A DNA stretch of 64,000 nucleotides from Enterobacillus tribolii (GTDB lineage Bacteria > Pseudomonadota > Gammaproteobacteria > Enterobacterales > Enterobacteriaceae): positions 62,001 through 126,000 of the forward strand of contig NZ_QRAP01000005.1 of NCBI RefSeq assembly GCF_003363015.1, written 5' to 3'. The first letter of the stretch is position 1, and each line of letters begins with the position of its first letter. A model generated the notes under the pieces. The model saw nothing but the letters and a program-made list of their open reading frames with translations. It was not told where the DNA came from and did no database searches. Both the position numbers and the translations under genes were made by a program. Shown one piece after another: positions 45,317-53,031 of the stretch.

Positions 45317-47524
45317 TCAGAAGCGGAACGTGGCCGTAGCCACAACCCGGCGCTCAGCGCCCCAGAAACATCCCTGAGCGTCAAAGCAGCTGGCGACGTA
45401 CTCACGATCCAGCAGGTTAGTGACGTTAACCGCGACGGAAGAACCGTCCAGCCCGAAACGTCCCAGATCGTATTTCACCACCGCATCCATTACGGTCGAG
45501 CTGCCGACTTTAAAGCTGTTCGCCGCGTCGCCATAGCTGGAGCCGATGAAGCGCGCGCCGGTACCAAGCGTCAGGCCATACAGCGGACCGCCGTGGAAGG
45601 TGTAATCCCCCCACAGGGACGCCATATTTTCCGGGATCTGGTACGGGCGCTTATCCTGCAGCGTATTGTCTTTGGTGTATTTCGCGTCGGTATAGGTGTA
45701 AGACGCGGTCACGTTGATGTCCGTGGTTAAAGCCGCCTTGGCTTCCAGCTCTACGCCGCGCGAACGGATTTCACCGCCGGTGACGCTGAAGAACGGATGA
45801 TCCGGGTCTGCGGTCAGGTTGTTGGTTTTGGTCAACTGATACAGCGCGCCGGTCAGCACGATCGGGCGATCGTTGGGAATGTATTTCACCCCGGCTTCAT
45901 ACTGACGCCCCTTCGACGGCGAGAACGTCTGGCCGCTGAAGCTGGAGCCGGTATTCGGTTCGAACGATTCGCTGTAGCTGACGTACGGGGAAATGCCGTT
46001 GTCGAACAGGTAGTTCAGCCCCAGACGGCCGGTAAATTCGCCGTCGTTGCGATCGGTGCTGGCGCCGGTGCTGCGGGTCAGGGTGGATTGCTCCAGCCAG
46101 TCATAACGGCCGCCTGCGGTCAGCACCCAGTTGTTCCACTCGCCCTGCTCCTGTACGTACAGGCCGGTTTGCTTAATGCGGAACAGCTGGTAAGGCGCCG
46201 CGCTGTCGAAATCGAAATCGCCGTATTGCGGGTTGTAAACATCAAGCGCCGGCGCGGTGCCGAAGGTCGCGCTGATGTCGTTACGCATGCGGGAGAAATC
46301 GACGCCCGCCAGCAGGGTATGACGCACATCGCCGGTTTTAAAGTCGCTTTGCAGCTGAGTGTCCACGGCGAAGCTGTTGAGTTTTTCACGCGACACCACG
46401 GAGCCGCGGCTCAGGTAGTGGTTGTACTCGGAAGGCGCGATGCCGGCGCAGCTGGCGCTGCCCGAGTTGACGCTGCACAGGTTGGTGCCGTACAGGCCGT
46501 TCTGATCGTAACGCAGCTTCATGTAACGCAGATTCTGGCGCACGGTGAAGACGTCGTCGAATTCATGTTCGAAGTTGTAACCCACCATGCGCTGCTGACG
46601 CGCCGCCATGTTGTTGGAGGCAGTTTCGTTGAAGTCCACCGGCAGGCGCGAGCCGTTCGCCAGCGGATCGACGGTGCCGGTGCGCGGCAGCCAGCCGTAG
46701 TAGCCGGTGGCGGGGTCGTTCTGAATGTTCGCCAGCAAGGTCAGGTTGGTCTGATCGTTCGGCTTCCAGCTGAATGCCGGCGCGATGGCGTAACGCTTCT
46801 CTTTGGCGAAATTCTGCTGATCGTTTTCGTCGCGGGCCAGCCCGGTCAGGCGGTAAGAGTAGATGCCCGCGTCGTCCAGCGCGTCGCTGAAGTCAAAGCC
46901 GGTCTGGAACAGGTTATCCGTGCCCATCTTGAACTGCACTTCGCGCAGCGGTTCCGTGGTCGGGCGCTTGCTGACCATGGAGATAATCCCGCCCGGACTG
47001 CTGTTACCGTACAGTACGGAGGTCGGGCCGCGCATCAGTTCCACACGCTCCAGCATGTAGGGGTCGATCACCGCTTCGGTGTAGAAGTTCCCCGCCAGCT
47101 TCAGGCCGTCGAGGTAGTTATTCTGGTTGACTGAGCCAAAACCGCGAATCAGCACCACGTCATAAGTGTTAGAAGAACCACGGCTGGAAACCGTCACGCC
47201 GGGAGTGTATCCCAATGATTCTTTCACCGACTGAGGCTGGTGCGTATCCATTTCCTCACGCGTCACCACGGAGACGGACTGCGGCGTTTTCTCCAGCGGG
47301 GTATCGGTTTTGGTGGCCGTGGCGCTGCGCTTGGCGGCGATAGTGGGCGAAGGCCCCCAGGCACTTTCCTGCGCGCCGCCGATGTCGGATGCGGTTACGG
47401 TAATGGTTTTTTCGGCCGTATCATCTGAGGAGGTGTCCGCCTGCGCCATCCCTGCCCACAGGCCCAGCACGGAAGTGATTGCCGCGGCAAGCCGGGTCCG
47501 TGATCTAACACGCTTTTGTATCAT
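45317..47524 (-). CDS. fhuA: TonB-dependent ferrichrome receptor FhuA
   Basis: FhuA imports ferrichrome across the outer membrane with TonB energy and is a phage and colicin receptor in E. coli. I use ATG 47522-47524 (MIQKRVRSRTRLAA), which gives a signal peptide ending AQA and 735 residues (E. coli 747). The TonB box TITVTA follows the signal, then ESAWGP and TKTDTPLEKTPQSVSVV as in E. coli FhuA, a plug domain (ELMRGPTSVLYGNSSPGG), and a 22-strand barrel ending VVATATFRF. A likely extracellular loop disulphide lies in CSVNSGSASC. A Fur box precedes the gene. In E. coli mrcB is directly upstream; here a three-gene island intervenes. Confidence 0.95.
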   Translation of the reverse strand: MIQKRVRSRTRLAAAITSVLGLWAGMAQADTSSDDTAEKTITVTASDIGGAQESAWGPSPTIAAKRSATATKTDTPLEKTPQSVSVVTREEMDTHQPQSVKESLGYTPGVTVSSRGSSNTYDVVLIRGFGSVNQNNYLDGLKLAGNFYTEAVIDPYMLERVELMRGPTSVLYGNSSPGGIISMVSKRPTTEPLREVQFKMGTDNLFQTGFDFSDALDDAGIYSYRLTGLARDENDQQNFAKEKRYAIAPAFSWKPNDQTNLTLLANIQNDPATGYYGWLPRTGTVDPLANGSRLPVDFNETASNNMAARQQRMVGYNFEHEFDDVFTVRQNLRYMKLRYDQNGLYGTNLCSVNSGSASCAGIAPSEYNHYLSRGSVVSREKLNSFAVDTQLQSDFKTGDVRHTLLAGVDFSRMRNDISATFGTAPALDVYNPQYGDFDFDSAAPYQLFRIKQTGLYVQEQGEWNNWVLTAGGRYDWLEQSTLTRSTGASTDRNDGEFTGRLGLNYLFDNGISPYVSYSESFEPNTGSSFSGQTFSPSKGRQYEAGVKYIPNDRPIVLTGALYQLTKTNNLTADPDHPFFSVTGGEIRSRGVELEAKAALTTDINVTASYTYTDAKYTKDNTLQDKRPYQIPENMASLWGDYTFHGGPLYGLTLGTGARFIGSSYGDAANSFKVGSSTVMDAVVKYDLGRFGLDGSSVAVNVTNLLDREYVASCFDAQGCFWGAERRVVATATFRF

Positions 47525-47555
47525 AGCTATTTCTCTGAATGAATAATAACGCAAA

Positions 47556-47570
47556 CGATAATTATTATTA
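47556..47570 (-). promoter_or_regulatory. Fur box upstream of fhuA
   Basis: CGATAAT-T-ATTATTA matches the 7-1-7 Fur consensus (TGATAAT-N-ATTATCA) at 12 of 14 positions, 31 bp upstream of the fhuA ATG. Iron-loaded Fur should repress fhuACDB here. Confidence 0.72.
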
Positions 47571-47769
47571 TAAGCGCGAGATGATATGCGGAAATGCACG
47601 CGGACTTCAAGGGAAGAATCGCTGCGCGATCGCTTCTTTTTCGTCCTTAACACCCGTGAAACAAATGACAACCCCGTCCCTGGGTTTCCCTTATCTCGCT
47701 AAATCACAATGATATAACGCATTTTTGCGGGATATCCTGCTAATGAACATCGTTGCGGGGAAATGCCGG

Positions 47770-48549
47770 TTAACGGCGCTTTAGGGTGACCCTGACCGTC
47801 AGGCTGCCGATGTTGTCTGCCAGGCCCACGCCATAGGAGCCGGGTAAATCATCATTCGGACACAGTTGCAGTTGGCCGGTGAGGCCGGCGGGCGTCTCGC
47901 CATGACTACCCACCCAGAAAGCCTGCTTATTGATGCGGCCGACCAGCCCGCCTTCCGGATAGCCGGGCAAAGCGTAGTCGGGTAACTGAATCCGGCGCGG
48001 GCCGCCATTGGCATCGCATCTGGGCAATTGCGGGCTGATAAACCACCACCCGCTAACATACTGAATCACAGCCTTCTCGCCCTCCCCCACCGTGATGTCC
48101 ATATCCTGCCAGGGGCGGTTGGCCTGGACGATCACGGTTTTCGGATAGTTAAGCCGTAACGCCTGATCAATATCGTTCCGCGAATAACCGCATGATACCA
48201 GCACCTCCCGCATCTCGGTTTCCCTGGTTTGCGGGTAGACACTCACATCCAGCAGCGCAACGACGAGTTCAGCCGCGTTCGGAGCGATGGGATAAAGGGC
48301 CTGTGCCAGCTCGCTGATAGACTTGCTGTAAGGCCGTAACAACCTGGCATAGTCCAGCAGGGATAAATCCTGGCAAGACGCCACTGCGACCTGAATGAAG
48401 GTTTTAAGATCCGCCATGTCCAATGCACGGGGATTGCCCCGGAGCTGAGAAATGATATCCAGCACGCTGCGAACGGCGACAGTCGAGGGCTGACCCTGGC
48501 GTTTTTGCTGTTCCAGCAGTTGTGAAAACATACCGGGTTCTATATTCAT
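47770..48549 (-). CDS. LecA-like (PA-IL family) lectin domain joined to helical repeats
   Basis: A 259-residue protein without signal peptide. The C-terminal half (about 138-259) resembles the galactose-binding lectin LecA of Pseudomonas: VSGWWFISP matches its AGWASYGP strand, and NDDLPGSYG (232-240) with a DN pair (245-246) matches the calcium- and sugar-binding loop NDVPGTYGNN, followed by GSLTVRV. The N-terminal half (about 45-136) is helical and carries LVSCGYSRNDIDQALRLNYP, which matches LFRAGYSREDADGGLTVAWP in the repeats of the large protein encoded just upstream. GGAG lies 8 bp before the ATG, and the gap to that gene is 32 bp, so they form one operon. The lectin call is by motif; sugar specificity is unknown. 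Confidence 0.72.
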   Translation of the reverse strand: MNIEPGMFSQLLEQQKRQGQPSTVAVRSVLDIISQLRGNPRALDMADLKTFIQVAVASCQDLSLLDYARLLRPYSKSISELAQALYPIAPNAAELVVALLDVSVYPQTRETEMREVLVSCGYSRNDIDQALRLNYPKTVIVQANRPWQDMDITVGEGEKAVIQYVSGWWFISPQLPRCDANGGPRRIQLPDYALPGYPEGGLVGRINKQAFWVGSHGETPAGLTGQLQLCPNDDLPGSYGVGLADNIGSLTVRVTLKRR

Positions 48550-48581
48550 ACCTATTCTCCGTAATCAAACCGAACAAAAAA

Positions 48582-51500
48582 CTATTGTGAATATGCCGCC
48601 CGTAATGCTGCGGCTAAATCTTTCAGGGCAAGATCGGGGCGGGCGCTGACCAACCCCGCTAACGTTTCCGACGCTTGATATCCGGCACCAGCCATGGCGT
48701 TGGCAAGTTCGACGCTGCCGGTGAGCGGATGGGCAGCGATCAGCTGTTTGCCGCACTCCGCTCCGCTCAGGCCTTGCGCGAAAGCACGTTGCGCCAGCAC
48801 TGCCGGCGTATCCGGCGCGCCATAGGCTGCCTGCAGCGCCGCGGCTAAATCCTTCACAGAGAGACCCGGACGCGCACTGAGCAGCCCCGCCGAGGTTTCT
48901 GCCGCGGCGTATCCGGCATCCGCCATGGCGCTGGCAAGCTCGACGCTGCCGGCGAGCGGATAAGCGGCGCTCAGGCGTTTGCCGCACTCCGCGCCCCTGA
49001 TGCCCTGAGTGAAGAGTTGGGCCGCCGCCTGCTCAAGAGACAGCGCGGGGCCATATACCGCGTCAAGCACCGCCGACAGCTCGGCCCGGCTGACTTGGGG
49101 CCAGGCGACGGTTAACCCGCCGTCGGCGTCTTCCCGTGAGTAGCCGGCGCGGAACAGGCCGCGCGCGGTTTCCGTCAGCGTCGCGGCGGCATAGACGCTA
49201 CGTAAGGCGGGTGCGGTTTCCGTCACCGGATACCCTGCGCCCGCCAGGCAGCAGGCTAATGCAGAAAGCTTCGCCGCAGGTCTGTCATGCAGTAAAAACA
49301 GGCCGCATTCAACGGCGGACTTTCTCCGGCTGCGGGCTATCGCCGCCAGGTCAAGCAGAGAGCGGAATACGCGCCATTCCCCGCTCCACAGCGCGGGCAG
49401 AGCGCCCGATGCATCCGCCACCCGGCCGGAAATCCGCGCAAAGAAGAATCCGGAGCCTTCTTCCATCAGCAGTGGAAAAGCATAGGTCTGCTCCGGCGCT
49501 GTAACGCGGGCCGACCAACGTTTTTCGCCGCGCCGGGCGCGTAGCTGTAAATGGCTGTGGCTGGCCTGCGCCGGTGCCTGCCAGGTCACCAGTACCTTTT
49601 CGCCCTGAAGCGAGACGTCACTCAGCGTACAAGCGGGGATGCGGGTACGATGAATTTCCCGGCTGAACGCGCTGCTCAGGTTAGACAGGGAGGAAAGCGC
49701 CCGCACGGAGAATCGGTAGTCCGTGTCACCGTATTCAGGAAGGTCAGGATTGAAAACGTAATAAGGTTCGGCGGTGCTCACGGTGTGTTCACTGGTCCCG
49801 GAGCAAATCTTTAGCTGAAATTCGTCGGCCCTGCCCGCAGGGGATGACCATGAGATCCGCAGCCCCTGTACCTCCAGATAAGCGTCCTCCGGCGCAGGAG
49901 GCGACAGCCTGTTCAGCTCACAATGGGCTAAGGGGCTGAATTTTCCGTTACCGGCGGCGAGCACCTTCAGGACATATTTCTCTGTAGTGTCCACTGCATT
50001 ATTTCTGGGGAACACCGCCAGACAGGGTGTATCTGCGGTTTTACTCTCTGCCAGCAAGCGGTTATCGGCGTCATACAACATCGCATGATATTGACTCGAC
50101 AACGCCACCGGGCTCCACGAGAACACGATCTCCGGCTGACCGTCCGCATTCACCCGCACACCGGCAAGCAAATGTTCAGGTTTATCCGGCGCCGCGGCCG
50201 GGTCTGGTCTGGGTTCCGGCTTCGGGTGATCCTTCGTGTGCATCGCAATCAGCGCAAACAACGCGCCTAATGCAGCGGCCGTTACCTGCCCGCCATATTC
50301 TTCAATCAGCGCGCTAACCGCTGCGCTAATCGCATTGGAAATAACCTTGTCAATCAAATTACGGCAGGCGAGCGTCGCCGCAACCTCCAGCGCTTCTTTC
50401 CCGGCCAGTACCAGTAAAATCTTACTCAGGTTCTCGCTGTTATTTACGATCCCCTCTAACAGGGAGGAAGCCGCCCCCGCTAACGCCTGCCCGATAATAT
50501 CGGGCAGCGCTTCCCAACTAACGTTTTCCGGCAGTTCAACCTGAATCACCGAGGGCAGATCGAGCTTCAGAATTTCCTCATCAAACATATGCAGGGCGTA
50601 ATGCCCATTCAGGCACAGGCACGGCATTTTTCCGCCGCTCGTCTGCGCGAATGATGGCCTCAGGCGAAACGTGGTATGCAGCAATTTTTCATTAATGAAA
50701 CCGGGAATTTTGCTGCAAATGTCGCCCCGGGCCGAATTCGCCCATTTTTTTATCTCTTTGGCAAAATCAATACATGCATGCGAGAAATCAAAATCCGGCC
50801 AGCCAGTGACGGAAAAACCATCGTCACGGTTATAACTGAAGCCGAGCGTCACCTGCCTGGGAATAAGATTGCGGAACACCTTAGCGTTGACGGTAATATT
50901 TCCTTTAACATTCAGCTTTCCGGCCCGGCTTCGCGTACAGCTGACATCAATATCACCGCAATAGTGGCCGAAAAAACAAACGCCACCGGAAAAGAACATG
51001 GCAAGGTGCTGTTCTTTTTTAGCCAGGCCAAACTCCGGCCCCTCCGTGCCACCTTTCCCGGTAATCTGGATAATAAAAAGATCGATGGGCGTATGCAGCG
51101 CTACACTGCCCACAACGGCGTCTTTGGTAACCTGTAACCTCAGGGAGAAACTCAGCGTTTTCCACAGCGTCAGGCTGACGTTCGCCAGAATATTAAATCC
51201 TTTCTGGTATTGATCGTCACTAAAGCAGGCAGGAAGAGACGCTTTCTCCGCGCGATAATAAATTTGGCTGCCAGAACCCAATTGCAGTTCAAACAGCGTT
51301 GCAGGCCAGGAAATATCAAGAGATTGCTCAAAAAATTTGCTGACAGAGAAATCCTGCTCAATCGCCACAACGGCAAGCACCGGACTGCCGTTATATAAAT
51401 ACAATTTTCCGCTTAGCGTCAGATTGGCATAATTCACGCTACCATTCAGCCAAATCAGTGATTCGCCTGGTTCAAGCGACGCGTCGGTATTTCTGGCTTC

Positions 51501-52292
51501 CACCGCATCCTTATAGACATAGGTCAGGCAGAAAGTCAGCCTGGCTAATACCACTCCACGCATCTTGCCGCCAAAAAGCTTTTCGAGGCAGTGAGACGAA
51601 GTAATTTCCGCGCAGAGCTGATGGCCGTCTGATTTTACGCTTCCCTGAAACACATACTGCGCGTCAAACAGATTAACGGACAGTTTCCCTTCTAACTGGA
51701 AAGCACGGCGTTTCTCCGATGCGAGCTGCAGGCAAAAGCGCAGTTGGCTGAAAGTGAAAAGGCGCAATAACGTGATGTCGGGCAATACGGCGCTGAACAT
51801 CACCTCGCATAAATTATCCGCCGCATTTTTGGTATTATTTAACAGCGCATGCAACGCCAGCTGATTTTCCTGCCCCGGTATGCCGATTTCGATCAAATGA
51901 TCCAGAATATCAATGGCACGCAGATTCACCGACAGCCAAAAAGCCGTGGTGTTATCCATCGGCACCACCGTGGAAGCAATGCCTTCGGGCAGCGTGTAAG
52001 CCGGGAATATCTCTTTGAGCGTTTTACCCGCGCCGGTTTCCCGGCGCTTGCCGAAGGTAAAGAACCCTGCGTTGTCTGCCTTGATATACCCTTCAGGCAA
52101 TGAGCAACCGAATGCGGTATTCAGCAGTTGCAGAACATCCGGCCCGCCCTGCTCACCGCGCACTAAATCCGCCTGAATCAGATAATAGTCGCCGCTAATT
52201 GTCAGAACACATCCCAGCGGCCAATTAATATTTCCACCCAGCAGTGATCCGATTTGTAACTCAGCATGAATACTAAAACTCAATGTGTCCAT
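48582..52292 (-). CDS. Large multidomain protein of unknown function with fibronectin-like domains and C-terminal helical repeats
   Basis: A 1236-residue protein without signal peptide that I do not recognise. Residues 1 to about 600 look beta-rich. About 600-684 are helical and end in a hydrophobic stretch (VTAAALGALFALIAMH, about 669-684). A proline-rich linker (PKPEPRPDPAAAP) follows, then about three fibronectin III-like modules (roughly 709-805, 806-885, 886-976), and helical repeats from 977 to the end. The last two repeats (1085-1163 and 1164-1236) are nearly identical (shared GAECGK, GSVELA, KDLAAAL). The N-terminal part of the gene is AT-richer than flanking core genes. It is the middle gene of a three-gene operon; the downstream lectin shares its repeat. 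A surface or secreted binding protein or toxin is possible, unproven. Confidence 0.7.
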   Translation of the reverse strand: MDTLSFSIHAELQIGSLLGGNINWPLGCVLTISGDYYLIQADLVRGEQGGPDVLQLLNTAFGCSLPEGYIKADNAGFFTFGKRRETGAGKTLKEIFPAYTLPEGIASTVVPMDNTTAFWLSVNLRAIDILDHLIEIGIPGQENQLALHALLNNTKNAADNLCEVMFSAVLPDITLLRLFTFSQLRFCLQLASEKRRAFQLEGKLSVNLFDAQYVFQGSVKSDGHQLCAEITSSHCLEKLFGGKMRGVVLARLTFCLTYVYKDAVEARNTDASLEPGESLIWLNGSVNYANLTLSGKLYLYNGSPVLAVVAIEQDFSVSKFFEQSLDISWPATLFELQLGSGSQIYYRAEKASLPACFSDDQYQKGFNILANVSLTLWKTLSFSLRLQVTKDAVVGSVALHTPIDLFIIQITGKGGTEGPEFGLAKKEQHLAMFFSGGVCFFGHYCGDIDVSCTRSRAGKLNVKGNITVNAKVFRNLIPRQVTLGFSYNRDDGFSVTGWPDFDFSHACIDFAKEIKKWANSARGDICSKIPGFINEKLLHTTFRLRPSFAQTSGGKMPCLCLNGHYALHMFDEEILKLDLPSVIQVELPENVSWEALPDIIGQALAGAASSLLEGIVNNSENLSKILLVLAGKEALEVAATLACRNLIDKVISNAISAAVSALIEEYGGQVTAAALGALFALIAMHTKDHPKPEPRPDPAAAPDKPEHLLAGVRVNADGQPEIVFSWSPVALSSQYHAMLYDADNRLLAESKTADTPCLAVFPRNNAVDTTEKYVLKVLAAGNGKFSPLAHCELNRLSPPAPEDAYLEVQGLRISWSSPAGRADEFQLKICSGTSEHTVSTAEPYYVFNPDLPEYGDTDYRFSVRALSSLSNLSSAFSREIHRTRIPACTLSDVSLQGEKVLVTWQAPAQASHSHLQLRARRGEKRWSARVTAPEQTYAFPLLMEEGSGFFFARISGRVADASGALPALWSGEWRVFRSLLDLAAIARSRRKSAVECGLFLLHDRPAAKLSALACCLAGAGYPVTETAPALRSVYAAATLTETARGLFRAGYSREDADGGLTVAWPQVSRAELSAVLDAVYGPALSLEQAAAQLFTQGIRGAECGKRLSAAYPLAGSVELASAMADAGYAAAETSAGLLSARPGLSVKDLAAALQAAYGAPDTPAVLAQRAFAQGLSGAECGKQLIAAHPLTGSVELANAMAGAGYQASETLAGLVSARPDLALKDLAAALRAAYSQ

Positions 52293-52392
52293 ACATTATC
52301 TCGCTGGACGCAGAACACCGGCGGTATGTAATATTACGAACAGAGCAAAGGGACTTCGTAATATATCAGATGATTCAGGGAAGGTAATGGCG

Positions 52393-52743
52393 TCAGCCCG
52401 GTGCGTTCACTTCATCAAACTCCCCCTTCTCTGAATTATACTTTCCTTCCTGAACCTTAACATCCAGAGCACGAACCGTTTTCTCAATATTCGCTTTCTC
52501 CAGAAGATATTTCGGCGGCGCAACCGCAACATAAATATGTGACTTATCACCTACTGCGACTTCCAGTATTTTCCCGCCGTTCTTGGTTTCTTTACCCTCA
52601 GGATCGGTTTGAACAGCAATAAACTTCACCGGATTCGCCGGCGTCATTTCTCCCGCAGGAATACTAAGGCTGACATTTATGCCGCTTTCAGGCTTGCCGC
52701 CTTTATCAGTGAACCCCAAAGACAGTGACACATCAATTTTCAT
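52393..52743 (-). CDS. Small beta-rich hypothetical protein
   Basis: A 116-residue protein, first gene of the island operon, with no cysteine, no signal peptide and no membrane helix. The alternating pattern (MKIDVSLSLGFTDKGG, GINVSLSIPAG, VKFIAVQTD, SHIYVAVAPP) suggests a beta-sandwich; a short helix-like stretch YLLEKANIEKTVRAL follows near 80-94. AAGGA lies 9 bp before the ATG at 52741-52743. I do not recognise the family. It lies 100 bp upstream of the 1236-residue protein and could be a partner or chaperone of it. Confidence 0.6.
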   Translation of the reverse strand: MKIDVSLSLGFTDKGGKPESGINVSLSIPAGEMTPANPVKFIAVQTDPEGKETKNGGKILEVAVGDKSHIYVAVAPPKYLLEKANIEKTVRALDVKVQEGKYNSEKGEFDEVNAPG

Positions 52744-52898
52744 AGAAATATCCTTAATGAGGAAAAGTAAAAAACTCTCAGGATGACAGAACTGATATTC
52801 ACGTTATTACACAATACAATTAAATAATGTTTCCGGCATCTTCTTATACAGTGACAAACATCACATAACGAAGGGAAATAAAAAATAGGAATAGCTAT

Positions 52899-53009
52899 AT
52901 GTCATATAAAAAACGAAAACATATCTTCGACAAAGAATTGAAAAAAGCAGGCAGGAACAGTATTTCGCAGGAAGGAATACCGGAGTCATCGGCGGGCGCA
53001 GCGCCCTGA
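52899..53009 (+). CDS. Possible 36-residue basic peptide
   Basis: ATG at 52899, AGGA 8 bp upstream, TGA at 53007-53009. The product begins MSYKKRKHIFDKELKKAG and is basic. It is the only plus-strand frame between the island and mrcB, converges on mrcB, and its end overlaps a hairpin (52981-52987 with 53016-53022). Support is weak; it may be chance. Confidence 0.22.
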   Translation: MSYKKRKHIFDKELKKAGRNSISQEGIPESSAGAAP

Positions 53010-53031
53010 TGCCGAGACTCCGGTTAATGGT

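Noticed and set aside
47525-47671. Longer FhuA starting at 47671
   Set aside because: The 49 extra residues would precede a normal signal peptide and run through the Fur box; the internal ATG is the proper start.
48582-52292. Assignment of the 1236-residue protein to Tc or other known insecticidal toxin families
   Set aside because: No RHS/YD repeats, no TcA- or TcB-like motifs and no known toxin domain could be recognised.
52981-53022. Terminator of mrcB at CGGAGTC/GACTCCG
   Set aside because: A hairpin can form (52981-52987 with 53016-53022), but the minus-strand sequence after it has no T tract, so I do not call it a terminator.
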